From the NCBI GenBank assembly GCA_913051545.1, contig CAJXCD010000001.1, positions 300,863-364,862 on the forward strand: DNA of 64,000 bases, written 5' to 3'. This DNA is from an uncultured Chloroflexota bacterium. GTDB taxonomy: Bacteria; Chloroflexota; Dehalococcoidia; Lucifugimonadales; CAJXCD01. Under the pieces are notes generated by a model. That model did not search any database. It saw nothing but the letters and a program-made list of their open reading frames with translations, and was not told the origin of the DNA. Shown here one piece after another: positions 18,140 through 27,578 of this stretch. Each line of letters opens with the position of its first letter. The first letter of the stretch is position 1. The translations under genes and the position numbers were made by a program.

Positions 18140-18436
18140 GTTCGAGGTACGTTGGTAACCGATATCATTGTCAGTGGAACGTATTGTATCTATTCTTAGC
18201 TGTGTCCGAAATTTCTCTATTTACCCACTGAGTCCATATAGTACTCTTTAATTCAACGAATGTATTGCAAAATCTACAATTCGGTTCGGTCAGCGTGTGG
18301 TATTTTACCAAAGAAACATGCTTGGGGTTACTTAGCTTGACGCACCTCCACCTCGTTGCTAGACTTGCTTTAGATACAAGGTGTTTTAGCTACAAATGAG
18401 GATTCTGACTTTCCCCAAATACACTACAGATCCGAT
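18140..18436. other. Intergenic region between psp operon and fbp
   Basis: No gene is supported in these 297 bp. The only candidate element is a plus-strand promoter for the fbp gene: TTGACG (18337-18342) and TAGACT (18360-18365) with 17-bp spacing, which would give a leader of about 65 nt. Confidence 0.5.
18337..18365 (+). promoter_or_regulatory. Candidate promoter for fbp-fba cluster
   Basis: TTGACG, 17 bp, TAGACT. The -35 is one base off consensus and the -10 two. It is correctly oriented and placed for the fbp gene. Confidence 0.4.
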
Positions 18437-19417
18437 ATGAATAACAATGGAAATATTGTCGGTCAGAGGCTTGAAGTTTGTCTTAAATCCATCCTGGGCA
18501 CGCAGTATAACCAAGATGGATTGTACGGAATAATTTCTGCGATAGCTCTTGGTGCGACTAAGCTTCACTACAAAATTCGTTTCTCAGCACTTGAGGACAC
18601 ATTAGGGGCAACAGGTGGGATCAACTTGCACGGGGAGCAAGTTCAAAAATTAGATGTAGAGGGCACAAATATATTTCTGGACGTTTTGCAAAATAGTGGG
18701 TATGTTTCTGTGGTGGGATGTGAGGAGCTAGAAAATCTCAAAGTAGTTGGGTCAGGTAGTAATCGTTCGTACACAGTTCTAATGGATCCTATAGATGGAT
18801 CCTCTAATATTGATGTTGCAGTAAGTATAGGATCTATATTCGGGATTTGGTTTACAGATAATAATTCGCAGGGTACGGATAATTCAATTTTAACACCTGG
18901 GAATCAACAGGTAGCTGCTGTGTACACTATCTATGGATCCAGCACAGTTTTAGTCTTTGCAATTTCGGGTAGAGTGGTCGGTTTTACACTGGATCCGACT
19001 GATAACACATTTAGATTAACCCATCCAGAGATACTAATCCCCGACAAATGCAAATATTACAGTACTAACGAAGGCAATTTTCCCCGATTGGATCCTCCAA
19101 TGCAGAGAGCAATTATTGATCTGAGGAATAATTATTCATTAAGGTATGTGGGGTCTCTGGTAGCAGATTTTCATCGTAATCTTATCAGCGGGGGGATTTT
19201 TGTATACCCGACTGATCCTGAATATCCTACGGGGAAACTCAGATTAATGTATGAGGCTAACCCATTGAGTTTTATTGCTTGTAATGCGGGTGGAGATTCT
19301 TCTTCAGGAGAAATGTCAATTTTAGATATTAAACCAAAGTCGCTTCATCAGCGGACACCACTTATAATTGGCAATAAAGATATTGTTGCCAGAACGGTGG
19401 AGATAATGACAAGTTAG
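18437..19417 (+). CDS. fbp: Class I fructose-1,6-bisphosphatase
   Basis: Gluconeogenic phosphatase of 326 residues that hydrolyses fructose 1,6-bisphosphate. The metal-binding signature MDPIDGSSNIDVAVSIGSIF is intact, preceded by the acidic motif CEELENL and followed by GKLRLMYEANPLSFI, the class I sugar-binding region. The start ATG has a poor Shine-Dalgarno. It precedes a class I aldolase by 45 bp; the pair forms the aldolase-phosphatase step of gluconeogenesis. Confidence 0.93.
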   Translation: MNNNGNIVGQRLEVCLKSILGTQYNQDGLYGIISAIALGATKLHYKIRFSALEDTLGATGGINLHGEQVQKLDVEGTNIFLDVLQNSGYVSVVGCEELENLKVVGSGSNRSYTVLMDPIDGSSNIDVAVSIGSIFGIWFTDNNSQGTDNSILTPGNQQVAAVYTIYGSSTVLVFAISGRVVGFTLDPTDNTFRLTHPEILIPDKCKYYSTNEGNFPRLDPPMQRAIIDLRNNYSLRYVGSLVADFHRNLISGGIFVYPTDPEYPTGKLRLMYEANPLSFIACNAGGDSSSGEMSILDIKPKSLHQRTPLIIGNKDIVARTVEIMTS

Positions 19418-19462
19418 TGAATATGTCAAATGCCAGTTGTGAATTGACTGAAAGGGAAATCA

Positions 19463-20497
19463 ATGCATTTTCAGATACTTGAGGATACGGCGAATGCCTT
19501 GGTAGAAGATGGTAAAGGCATTCTTGCAGCAGATGAGAGCTCAGGAACCATGAAGAACAGATTCGGATCTATAGGAGTTGAATCTACGGAAGAAAACCGC
19601 CGTAATTATCGTGAATGCCTTTTCAGTACGGAGGGAGTGGATGAATTTATTAGTGGAGTTATTCTATATGATGAAACGATTAGACAGGATAGTTCAGGTG
19701 GTATCCCACTGATCGATATCCTAACCCATAAAGGTATAATTCCTGGTGTCAAGGTTGATGCTGGGCTGAAGGATCTTTCTGGCACCAAAAGTGAAAGTGT
19801 TACGGAAGGTATTGATGGTCTCGGTGATCGATTGGCAGAGTATCGTGACTTTGGTGCGAAATTCACTAAATGGCGTGCTGTTTTGAAAATAGGTTCCAAT
19901 ACTCCTAGTAGATATGCGATAAATACGAATGCTCATGCTTTAGCTAGATTTGCATCTCTTAGTCAGGAAGCAGGCCTAGTGCCGATTGTTGAGCCCGAGG
20001 TAATAATGGACGGATCCCATGACATAGAAGCTTGTTTTGATGCGACAGAAGCTACTCAGAGGGAAGTTTACTATCAACTCGCCTTTCATAGCGTGCATTT
20101 GGAGGGTACCTTACTAAAACCTAATATGGTACTTTCAGGTAAATCTGCCGTGACTAGAGCCGATGCTGAGTATGTTGCCGAGAGAACGATAACGTGCTTT
20201 AAGAGGACAATCCCCTCCGCGGTGCCGGGGGTGGTTTTCTTATCAGGCGGGCAAAGTGATGAAGAAGCCACGGTTAATCTGAATGCAATCAACCAGAGGG
20301 CCAAATCTTCTTGTGCTCCTTGGAAACTTAGTTTTTCTTTCGGGAGAGGTCTTCAGGCAGCACCCCTAAAAGCCTGGAGAGGTATGAGTGATAGAAATGA
20401 TAAACTTCAGCAGGCTTTTCGTCACCGTGCTCGTCTCACAAGTGCCGCTACTAGAGGCATGTATGAACCTTCTATGGAAAATGATAATCCTTCCTAA
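19463..20497 (+). CDS. Class I fructose-bisphosphate aldolase
   Basis: Schiff-base aldolase of 344 residues, of the animal/plant-like class I type. Lys219 in LEGTLLKPNMVL is the imine lysine; Glu177 and Glu179 in PIVEPEV and the N-terminal KGILAADESSGTM are characteristic. It interconverts fructose 1,6-bisphosphate with dihydroxyacetone phosphate and glyceraldehyde 3-phosphate. AAAGGG lies ahead of the ATG. Placed after fbp, it most likely serves gluconeogenesis. Its end almost touches rdgB. Confidence 0.95.
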   Translation: MHFQILEDTANALVEDGKGILAADESSGTMKNRFGSIGVESTEENRRNYRECLFSTEGVDEFISGVILYDETIRQDSSGGIPLIDILTHKGIIPGVKVDAGLKDLSGTKSESVTEGIDGLGDRLAEYRDFGAKFTKWRAVLKIGSNTPSRYAINTNAHALARFASLSQEAGLVPIVEPEVIMDGSHDIEACFDATEATQREVYYQLAFHSVHLEGTLLKPNMVLSGKSAVTRADAEYVAERTITCFKRTIPSAVPGVVFLSGGQSDEEATVNLNAINQRAKSSCAPWKLSFSFGRGLQAAPLKAWRGMSDRNDKLQQAFRHRARLTSAATRGMYEPSMENDNPS

Positions 20498-20516
20498 AGG
20501 TAAAAATGGTGTTTTC

Positions 20517-21128
20517 GTGACTAATACTGAACCTGAACTCCTTATCGCCACCAATAACCTTGGCAAAATATCTGAGTTGCGACAATTGTTTTCTGGTTTA
20601 GGATATAAGCTTTTCTCTCTGAGGGATGTGGGGATCGTAGATGAAGTAAAGGAAACAGGAGTCACTTTTGAGGAAAACGCATCGCTTAAAGCGAATGAAT
20701 ATTCTGTAAAAAGTGGAATGTTGACCTTGGCAGATGATTCTGGACTTGAAGTTGATGCTTTAGGTGGAGCCCCAGGTGTTTTGTCAGCACGATTTGCAGG
20801 GGTTGATGCTACTGATGCGGAGAGAAACCAGTATTTACTAGAACAATTAACCGGAGTGATTGGGAAGGACCGTTCAGCTAAATTTCGTTGCGTTTTAGCA
20901 TTGAAGGACCCAGGGAAATCTATAGAACTTTATGAGGGTGAATGTAGTGGGTATATTCTAGAATCTGCTCGCGGGAGTAATGGATTTGGATACGACTCCG
21001 TATTTTTGCTAGAAGGGACTGACAGGACTACAGCTGAAATTTCTGCTGAGGAAAAGAATTTAGTTAGCCACCGTGGCAAGGCCGCTCGAATAGTTGTAGA
21101 AGTACTCCAGAATCGCTTAAATGGATAA
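20517..21128 (+). CDS. rdgB: XTP/dITP diphosphatase (RdgB/HAM1)
   Basis: House-cleaning pyrophosphatase that removes non-canonical purine nucleotides. TNNLGKISELRQL at the N-terminus, FEENASLKA, ADDSGLEVDALGGAPGVLSARFAG and GSNGFGYDSVF are the family signatures. The frame extends upstream into the aldolase gene; the GTG chosen here is the start that fits family length (about 203 residues). An ATG at 20481 that overlaps the aldolase by 17 bp is the alternative. The stop overlaps the moaA start (TAATG). Confidence 0.92.
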   Translation: MTNTEPELLIATNNLGKISELRQLFSGLGYKLFSLRDVGIVDEVKETGVTFEENASLKANEYSVKSGMLTLADDSGLEVDALGGAPGVLSARFAGVDATDAERNQYLLEQLTGVIGKDRSAKFRCVLALKDPGKSIELYEGECSGYILESARGSNGFGYDSVFLLEGTDRTTAEISAEEKNLVSHRGKAARIVVEVLQNRLNG

Positions 21129-22135
21129 TGATCAAAGATAAATTCAATAGATCGTTTAAAGACCTGAGAGTATCTGTCACTGATAGATGTAATTTCAGGT
21201 GTAGTTATTGTATGCCTGCTGAAATATACGGAGATAGATATCAATTCTTATCAAGAAAAGACCTTCTTAGTTTTGAAGAAATAACTCGACTAGTACGTAT
21301 TTGTGTTGGGTTAGGGTCAGAAAAAATTCGATTAACAGGAGGTGAGCCTCTTGTTAGAAGTGACATAGAGGAACTTATTTCGCTTTTGTCATCCATCAAT
21401 GGCGTTAAAGATCTTGCGATGACTACAAATGGGTATATGCTTGCTGAAAAGGCAGATGTGCTGAAGGCTGCAGGTCTCGATAGGTTAACTATAAGCCTAG
21501 ATACTCTTGATGAAGATGTGTTTAAAGAGATGAATGGACGCAATTTTAGCAATAAAAAAATCTTTGCAGGTATAGATGCAGCTGAGAGACTAGGGTATAA
21601 GCCAATAAAGATTAACGCCGTAGTGAAAAGAGCTGTTAATGAGCACACCATTCTGGATTTAGCACGATATTTTAAAGAACGTGGTCATATCGTCAGATTT
21701 ATAGAGTTTATGGATGTTGGAACTATTAATAAATGGAATTTAGATCAAGTTGTATCTGCTGCTGAAATTTTTGAGATAATTAACAGTGAGTTGCCTATTG
21801 AGCCAGTTGAGAGTAATTACCCTGGAGAAGTAGCTCTTAGATATCGTTACAGCGATGGGTCTGGCGAAATTGGCATAATAGCGTCTGTTACTAAGCCTTT
21901 CTGTGGGAATTGCACTAGGCTAAGATTGTCTCCGGAAGGTACTATCTATACTTGTCTATTTTCAAATGCAGGAATTGATTTAAAAGAACCTCTACGGTCA
22001 GGAGTTAGTGACGAGGATATTATCAGGATAATAAATGGTGTATGGGGCAGTCGTGAAGATACCTATTCTGAAGACCGTGCTTATCTTAGTGTGCCAGTAA
22101 AAGATAAGGTTGAAATGTATCATATAGGAGGATAG
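21128..22135 (+). CDS. moaA: GTP 3',8-cyclase MoaA (molybdopterin step 1)
   Basis: Radical-SAM enzyme of 335 residues that turns GTP into 3',8-cyclo-dihydroGTP. The AdoMet cluster motif is CNFRCSYC with Met-Pro following; TGGEPLVRSDIEELI is the glycine-rich SAM motif; the second cluster is FCGNCTRLRLSPEG with a later Cys in TCLF. The C-terminal Gly-Gly of the family is present (HIGG at the end). Coupled to rdgB by a one-base stop/start overlap and followed by the MoaC-containing fusion, giving the two steps in order. Confidence 0.96.
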   Translation: MIKDKFNRSFKDLRVSVTDRCNFRCSYCMPAEIYGDRYQFLSRKDLLSFEEITRLVRICVGLGSEKIRLTGGEPLVRSDIEELISLLSSINGVKDLAMTTNGYMLAEKADVLKAAGLDRLTISLDTLDEDVFKEMNGRNFSNKKIFAGIDAAERLGYKPIKINAVVKRAVNEHTILDLARYFKERGHIVRFIEFMDVGTINKWNLDQVVSAAEIFEIINSELPIEPVESNYPGEVALRYRYSDGSGEIGIIASVTKPFCGNCTRLRLSPEGTIYTCLFSNAGIDLKEPLRSGVSDEDIIRIINGVWGSREDTYSEDRAYLSVPVKDKVEMYHIGG

Positions 22136-22195
22136 AAATAGGTTTATACAATAGTTAATATATTAGATAGTTATTTGTTGTGATGGGACGTTAAT

Positions 22196-23065
22196 ATGAT
22201 TCATATATATACTGACGGTGCTTGTTCTGGAAATCCTGGTTCAGGAGGTTGGGCTGCATTAATTGTTGGTTGTGGTGAAACCATAAAACTTCATGGTGGA
22301 GAAGTAGACACTACCAACAACAGAATGGAAATTCTGGCTGTGCTCAAAGGGTTGGAACACATTCCAATGCATTCGGAGGTCACAGTATTTAGTGACAGTA
22401 TGTATGTGATTAATACGATGACAAAGAATTGGAAAAGGAATAAAAATACCGATCTTTGGGAAAGATTAGATACAGTGGTTCAGAATCGATCTGTAAATTG
22501 GGAATGGGTAAAAGGGCATTCTGGTAACCCCTTAAATGAAGAAGCTGATAGATTGGCCTATGGGGAGTCAAAAAAAGTCAATGGGATTCAAGAAAAACCT
22601 CTTTCGCATATAGATCAGTCTGGCAAAGCGCGAATGGTTGATGTTGGCGAAAAAGCATTAACTAAACGGTCAGCAGTTGCTAGTGGGTCGGTTCGAATGT
22701 TGCCCGAAACACTTGAGCTTATCAAGTCACATTTAATGAAGAAAGGAGATGTATTGTCTACAGCTAGGATAGCTGGAATACTTGGTGCCAAGAATACTTC
22801 ACAACTAATACCGCTCTGTCATCCATTGCCTATAGATTCAGTAGAAATTGAATTTGAATTTAGTGAGGATAATTCCGAATTAGTAATCTTTGGTTCAGCT
22901 AGCACTACTGCAAAAACAGGTGTTGAAATGGAGGCTCTGACGGCTGTATCTGTGGCAGCACTGACAATTTATGATATGTGCAAATCGGTGGATAAAGGAA
23001 TTTCCATTGATAAGATTAGGCTGGTAGAAAAAACTGGGGGTTCAAGTGGCGACTTTATTGAATGA
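22196..23065 (+). CDS. Fusion of RNase HI and cyclic pyranopterin monophosphate synthase (MoaC)
   Basis: A single 289-residue frame joins two complete enzymes. Residues 1 to about 127 are RNase HI: YTDGACSGNPG with Asp7, Glu45, Asp67, His108 in VKGHSGN and Asp118, the full DEDD set. After a linker of about 8 residues, residues 136-289 are MoaC: LSHIDQSGKARMVDV, Lys199 in RIAGILGAKN, LIPLCHPLPI, GVEMEALTAV and Asp270/Lys273 in YDMCK, matching the catalytic Asp and Lys of MoaC. It follows moaA by 60 bp. RNase HI removes RNA from hybrids; MoaC makes cPMP. Both active sites look intact; no internal stop or frameshift is seen. Confidence 0.93.
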   Translation: MIHIYTDGACSGNPGSGGWAALIVGCGETIKLHGGEVDTTNNRMEILAVLKGLEHIPMHSEVTVFSDSMYVINTMTKNWKRNKNTDLWERLDTVVQNRSVNWEWVKGHSGNPLNEEADRLAYGESKKVNGIQEKPLSHIDQSGKARMVDVGEKALTKRSAVASGSVRMLPETLELIKSHLMKKGDVLSTARIAGILGAKNTSQLIPLCHPLPIDSVEIEFEFSEDNSELVIFGSASTTAKTGVEMEALTAVSVAALTIYDMCKSVDKGISIDKIRLVEKTGGSSGDFIE

Positions 23066-23134
23066 GCATCAGCATAGAAAAAATACTATTTACCGGAATT
23101 GACGTATTAAATTACAGGAGTTGAAAATTTAGGA

Positions 23135-24529
23135 ATGGATTTCAAGTTGAACTCATCTAGATGTATATATGTAGCAGTCAAAATTTCTTTCCTTTTTCTG
23201 CCAGCGCTAATACTCCTGGCATGTTCAGGGTCTAATGAGGAACAGCTTGAGCAGGCCAATATGTATCAATCGGAAGGGATAGCACTTCTTGAAGAAGGAC
23301 TTGTAGATCAAGCTATATCAGAATTCAATAAAAGCATTGAATTGAATCCCGAGGGTGTTGCAGTGTATCTAGATAGGGGTTCCGCGTACGAACAGAGAGG
23401 GGATTTGGGTAAGGCGGTCGATGATTATACCTATGCGATAAGTTTAGACCCTGAAAACTCTGAAAATTATATTATCCGAGCAGCTGCGTACATAAGGCGT
23501 GGAGAGTACCGTATAGCTACGAAGGATTACAAAAAGGCTATAGAGATTAATCCAGCTAATGCCAAGTATCATTCTAGTTTAGGAGATACCTATGCCAAAT
23601 TAGGTGACCATTACGAAGCTATAGAAAAATATGGAGAGGCTATAGAACTCGATAGCACGGTGTCAGAATACTATTCAAATAGAGGACGATCTTACGCCAC
23701 TTTAGGGAACCATTATAAAGCTGTAAAAGAGCTAGGTGTAGCTATAAACCTGGCTCCAAATGATATAGATTCATATTATGATCGAGCATCTTCCTACGCT
23801 CAGATTGGTATGTATGAGGATGCATATAGACATCTTAACGAGGCAATACGTATAGACCCAAAAAATGCGACATTGCTTTCAAGACGTGCTTCCGCGTTTG
23901 GGTCACTGGATAGCCATCTACAGGCCGTGAGAAATTTTTCTAGAGCCATCGAAGAAGATTCCGAAAATGCGCGTTTGTATTCAGATAGAGCCACAGCCTT
24001 TACTTTGATGGGTGACTATATAAGTGCTTTGCAGGATTATGACGTAGCTATTGCTCTTGTCCCAGATAGTGTTGGGTTCTACATTGATCGAGGGTTGGTA
24101 TTTAGTCTTATGGGAATATATGAAGAAAGTATAAAAGATTTTACAAAGGCATTGGAATTCACTCCTAATGATTATAGGCTGTACATCAATCGAGGTGACG
24201 CATTTAAAGAGATGAAAGAGTACACATTAGCAGTGCAAGATTATGATGAATCTATTCGTCTAAAAAAGGATAATCCAGAAGCTTTTAACAATCGTGGAAT
24301 AATCCGTCGCGAACGTGGCGAATATGCTCTCGCAATTCAAGATTTTAACTTTGCCATCAATTCTGACCCACAGTATGGATATGCATATGCAAACCGTGCA
24401 GTAGTGAAAGCTATGATGGGACGAGATTTTGAGGTGATGTCTGACGTTAATAAGGCAGTGTCACTTGGTGTTATACGGGAGTCGCTAGAAAAGACAATTA
24501 ATGAAGTTGAAGCCGATAGGAACAGGTGA
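23135..24529 (+). CDS. Tetratricopeptide-repeat lipoprotein
   Basis: A 464-residue exported protein. The N-terminal hydrophobic stretch FLFLPALILLAC ends in a lipobox-like LLAC near residue 30, followed by an acidic linker. The rest is about twelve consecutive 34-residue TPR units with the consensus A-x-x-x-Y/F-x-x-A-I-x-L-x-P (for example DDYTYAISLDPENS, KDYKKAIEINPANA). TPR arrays bind proteins or peptides, so a scaffold role on the outer face of the membrane is likely; a specific partner cannot be named. It stands alone between the molybdopterin genes and pth. Confidence 0.85.
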   Translation: MDFKLNSSRCIYVAVKISFLFLPALILLACSGSNEEQLEQANMYQSEGIALLEEGLVDQAISEFNKSIELNPEGVAVYLDRGSAYEQRGDLGKAVDDYTYAISLDPENSENYIIRAAAYIRRGEYRIATKDYKKAIEINPANAKYHSSLGDTYAKLGDHYEAIEKYGEAIELDSTVSEYYSNRGRSYATLGNHYKAVKELGVAINLAPNDIDSYYDRASSYAQIGMYEDAYRHLNEAIRIDPKNATLLSRRASAFGSLDSHLQAVRNFSRAIEEDSENARLYSDRATAFTLMGDYISALQDYDVAIALVPDSVGFYIDRGLVFSLMGIYEESIKDFTKALEFTPNDYRLYINRGDAFKEMKEYTLAVQDYDESIRLKKDNPEAFNNRGIIRRERGEYALAIQDFNFAINSDPQYGYAYANRAVVKAMMGRDFEVMSDVNKAVSLGVIRESLEKTINEVEADRNR

Positions 24530-24602
24530 CAAACAGGTTTCTGATTACATACTTTATTTATTACAGTATATTTTCCATTATTCCAAAATGTAAGAGTTGG
24601 AA

Positions 24603-25211
24603 ATGATTGATTTTTTCAGACGTATAACATCTGCAACAGAGTCAAATCACCTCACAATAGTTGTTGGTTTAGGCAATCCTGGGGTTAAGTATAAAAACAC
24701 TAGACATAATGTTGGATCTTGGTGCTTGGATCGGATAGTAGATGCACACTCTATCATTATCAATAAAAAAAAACGTTATTTTGAATTCGGGCAAGGGGAC
24801 ATCGGGAATAAGAAAATTATTCTTGCTAGAAGTCGTACTTTTATGAACGAAAGTGGTCGTGCGATACAATCGCTAATGACTAAGTATAATGTTTCACCAG
24901 CAAATTTATTAATCTTATACGATGACATGGATTTACCGGCGGGAAGCATGCGTCTTAGGGCAAGAGGTAGCTCGGGGGGCCATAACGGTATGAAATCTAT
25001 CGTCGATGCTATTGGAACCACTGAGTTTCCTAGACTTAGAATAGGTATTGGTAGACCAGAATTTGCAGAACAAAACATTTCACATGTATTGAGCGAAGCA
25101 AGTTTGGATGAGCTTAAAAGAATAAATCAAGCCTTGTGTTCTGCAACGCAAGCGGTGGAGATGTTTTTAGTGGATGGTATTGATGCTTCGATGGACAGAT
25201 TTAATAAATAA
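24603..25211 (+). CDS. pth: Peptidyl-tRNA hydrolase
   Basis: Releases peptides from prematurely dissociated peptidyl-tRNA. GLGNPGVKYKNTRHNVG holds the catalytic His; TFMNESGRAI, DDMDLPAGSMRLRARGSSGGHNG and RLRIGIGRP are the other family blocks. The N-terminus has about 17 extra residues before the first strand. ATG at 24603 is preferred over an in-frame TTG six bases upstream. Its stop lies one base from the convergent kelch gene stop. Confidence 0.95.
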   Translation: MIDFFRRITSATESNHLTIVVGLGNPGVKYKNTRHNVGSWCLDRIVDAHSIIINKKKRYFEFGQGDIGNKKIILARSRTFMNESGRAIQSLMTKYNVSPANLLILYDDMDLPAGSMRLRARGSSGGHNGMKSIVDAIGTTEFPRLRIGIGRPEFAEQNISHVLSEASLDELKRINQALCSATQAVEMFLVDGIDASMDRFNK

Positions 25212-25212
25212 A

Positions 25213-27573
25213 TTATGGTGTGTAAATTTCGATTGTAGAGAGAGTTCCTCCGTCCGTACCTTGCCCACCTACAAATAAGATGCGTCCGTCTTCCAACAGT
25301 GTAGCTGTGTGACCTTCTCTAGATGAGGTAAGGTTGCCTGCTGGTAGCCATTCAGATTCTTTTGGGTCGAGGAGTTCAGCTGCAGTTGTAAGTGATCCTC
25401 CTACTATCAGAATTTGTCCCGATGCAGTTCTTGTTGCAGTGTGCCCCATGCGTCCATTTTCCATATTAGTTAATACGATCCAAACCGACTTGTCAGAATC
25501 CCAAATTTCCACATTTTTGCTCATGGAAAGGCCCCCAAAACCTCCTACTATGGCCACGTTACCATTTGGAAGTATCACTACTTCGGGTTGTATTAATCGT
25601 TGTGATAAATCTCCACTTGAGACCCACAAGTCTTTTTCAGGATTGTATATTTCTGTATTAATACTGCTTCCTACGACTAAGACTAATCCATCGTTTGTAA
25701 GTACAGATGAATGGCCAGCACGAGGATGTTCCATAGGTGCTACAGTAGTCCATTCTCCTGAAATCGGATCAAATATTTCTGAACTAGATATTAGTCCTTT
25801 CTGATTTTGGCCTCCAGTTATTAAGACCCTCCAATCAGGGAGCACTTCAGAAGCGTGACCCCAACGCTGCTCACTCATGGAGTCTATACTAGACCACGAA
25901 TTCGTGTCAGGATTGTATATCTCGGCGCTAGAGTGATACCTGGCGATTTTCCTACCCGAATTGGTATCAATTACTTCCCTCCCGCCTGTTATGAGTATGC
26001 GACCATCCTTCATAAGTGAGGCAGTGTGTCCGGCGCGACGTTCCGACATGTTTTTTATGGGTGACCATATATCAGTCAAGGGGTTATATATTTCTGCGGT
26101 TCTCTTGAAATCACGGGTGCCAACAGCGGTTTTCTGATCCACTATCAATCTCCCAGTACCCCCAATTACTAGGACAGTACCATCTTGAAGAAGAGTTGCG
26201 CTATGTTCGGTACGTTCTTCGGACATGCCGGACCCAGTACTCCAAGATCCAAGATGGATTCCAGATGTCCACCTGCTTTGTTCGGGGTCGTATATCTCAA
26301 CTGATTTGAATGCTCCTCCATCGTCGACACCGCCCGTAATGAGGACTCGTCCATCTAGTAGTAGTGTTGCGGCGTGGTCTATCCTGCCCGTTGTCATATT
26401 CCCGCCAGGATCCCACCTGTTTTCGGAATGGTTATATATTTCTGCCAAAGCACGATTTTCATTTGAAGTACCACCCCCGCCAACAATTATATATTTGTCT
26501 TCGCCAATTACAGTAAGAGTATGGCCGCGGCGTGGTATTTGGAGGGATGGGCCCGGTGACCATTCTTTTGTATCGGGATCAAACATTTCACATTTACCAG
26601 AAACTAGCATTCCGCTAGTTACCATTACTTGGCCATTGTTTAGTAATACAGCCCTATGATTCCCCCTTTCTTTTTCCATCTTTCCTACAGTTTCCCATGT
26701 GTCAGCATTGGGGTCGTACAATTCAGCTGTTCTAAACAATCTGGATCCATCAGCACCTCCTGCTACTAGCACACGCCCGTCATTTAACAACGTGGCCGTG
26801 TGTCCGCCTCTGGGCTGTTCCATGTCCTTCCCTGTTGTCCATTCTTTGGTAGTTGGGTCGTAATAATCCACCCCTTTTAGAGCACCCTCAGCGTCCACCC
26901 CACCGATCACTAGTATTCTACCGTCTGGAAGTACGGTAGCTGTGTGGAGTGTGTGTGCGCTGTTCATACGTCCGGCAATAGACCATGTATCACTGGCAGG
27001 ATCATATATTTCCGCTGTGTCTAGACCTTCGATATCGCTCACTCCGCCTATCACAAGTACCGTCCCATCCGGTAGCAGAGTAGCAGTGTGGAAGGATCTA
27101 GAATATGACATCCAAGAGCTTGAAACCCACATGTCCGTTGAAGGATCATATATTTCAGAGACTGGGATAGGTCCGATAATTCCAGATCCACCTGCAACTA
27201 GTACGCGACCGTCTTTTAGAAGGGTGGCTGTATGAGACTGGCGCGCAAAATTCATATTGCGTTCATTTGTAACCCTTTTTTGAACAGGTCTAGGGACGGC
27301 TGTAGGGGTTGGGGATGGCGTTGGGGTAGGTAGTGTTACAGAACTAGATAGGGGGCTTTTAAATGAATCCTCTGAGGGATTTTCAGGTACAGCAGAACAC
27401 GCTAGGATTACAAATAACATGGATACACTTACTGCAATCAGAAAGTTTGTAGACGTGATTATTTTAAATAATGGAAACTGTATTTGATATATTTTAGCGT
27501 TTATTCTCAACATTTTTAAGATGTAAATACATTTTTTGGTAATAACTATGTTGATGTCAACCCCTTCATGCAT
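25213..27573 (-). CDS. Kelch-repeat lipoprotein A
   Basis: A 786-residue exported protein. A hydrophobic segment ending in VILACS gives a lipobox, then a Ser/Thr/Pro linker (PTPTPSPTPTAVPRP). The remainder contains 14 kelch-type repeats of the form HTATLLxDGRVLVxGG, each followed by AEIYDPxTDxW; 14 repeats would fold as two seven-bladed beta-propellers. The first ATG is five bases after the upstream kelch stop; ATG at 27513 would give a more normal signal peptide. Likely a surface binding protein (glycan, polymer or protein); ligand unknown. Forms an operon and repeat-by-repeat match with the next gene. Confidence 0.88.
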   Translation of the reverse strand: MHEGVDINIVITKKCIYILKMLRINAKIYQIQFPLFKIITSTNFLIAVSVSMLFVILACSAVPENPSEDSFKSPLSSSVTLPTPTPSPTPTAVPRPVQKRVTNERNMNFARQSHTATLLKDGRVLVAGGSGIIGPIPVSEIYDPSTDMWVSSSWMSYSRSFHTATLLPDGTVLVIGGVSDIEGLDTAEIYDPASDTWSIAGRMNSAHTLHTATVLPDGRILVIGGVDAEGALKGVDYYDPTTKEWTTGKDMEQPRGGHTATLLNDGRVLVAGGADGSRLFRTAELYDPNADTWETVGKMEKERGNHRAVLLNNGQVMVTSGMLVSGKCEMFDPDTKEWSPGPSLQIPRRGHTLTVIGEDKYIIVGGGGTSNENRALAEIYNHSENRWDPGGNMTTGRIDHAATLLLDGRVLITGGVDDGGAFKSVEIYDPEQSRWTSGIHLGSWSTGSGMSEERTEHSATLLQDGTVLVIGGTGRLIVDQKTAVGTRDFKRTAEIYNPLTDIWSPIKNMSERRAGHTASLMKDGRILITGGREVIDTNSGRKIARYHSSAEIYNPDTNSWSSIDSMSEQRWGHASEVLPDWRVLITGGQNQKGLISSSEIFDPISGEWTTVAPMEHPRAGHSSVLTNDGLVLVVGSSINTEIYNPEKDLWVSSGDLSQRLIQPEVVILPNGNVAIVGGFGGLSMSKNVEIWDSDKSVWIVLTNMENGRMGHTATRTASGQILIVGGSLTTAAELLDPKESEWLPAGNLTSSREGHTATLLEDGRILFVGGQGTDGGTLSTIEIYTP

Positions 27574-27578
27574 CTATA

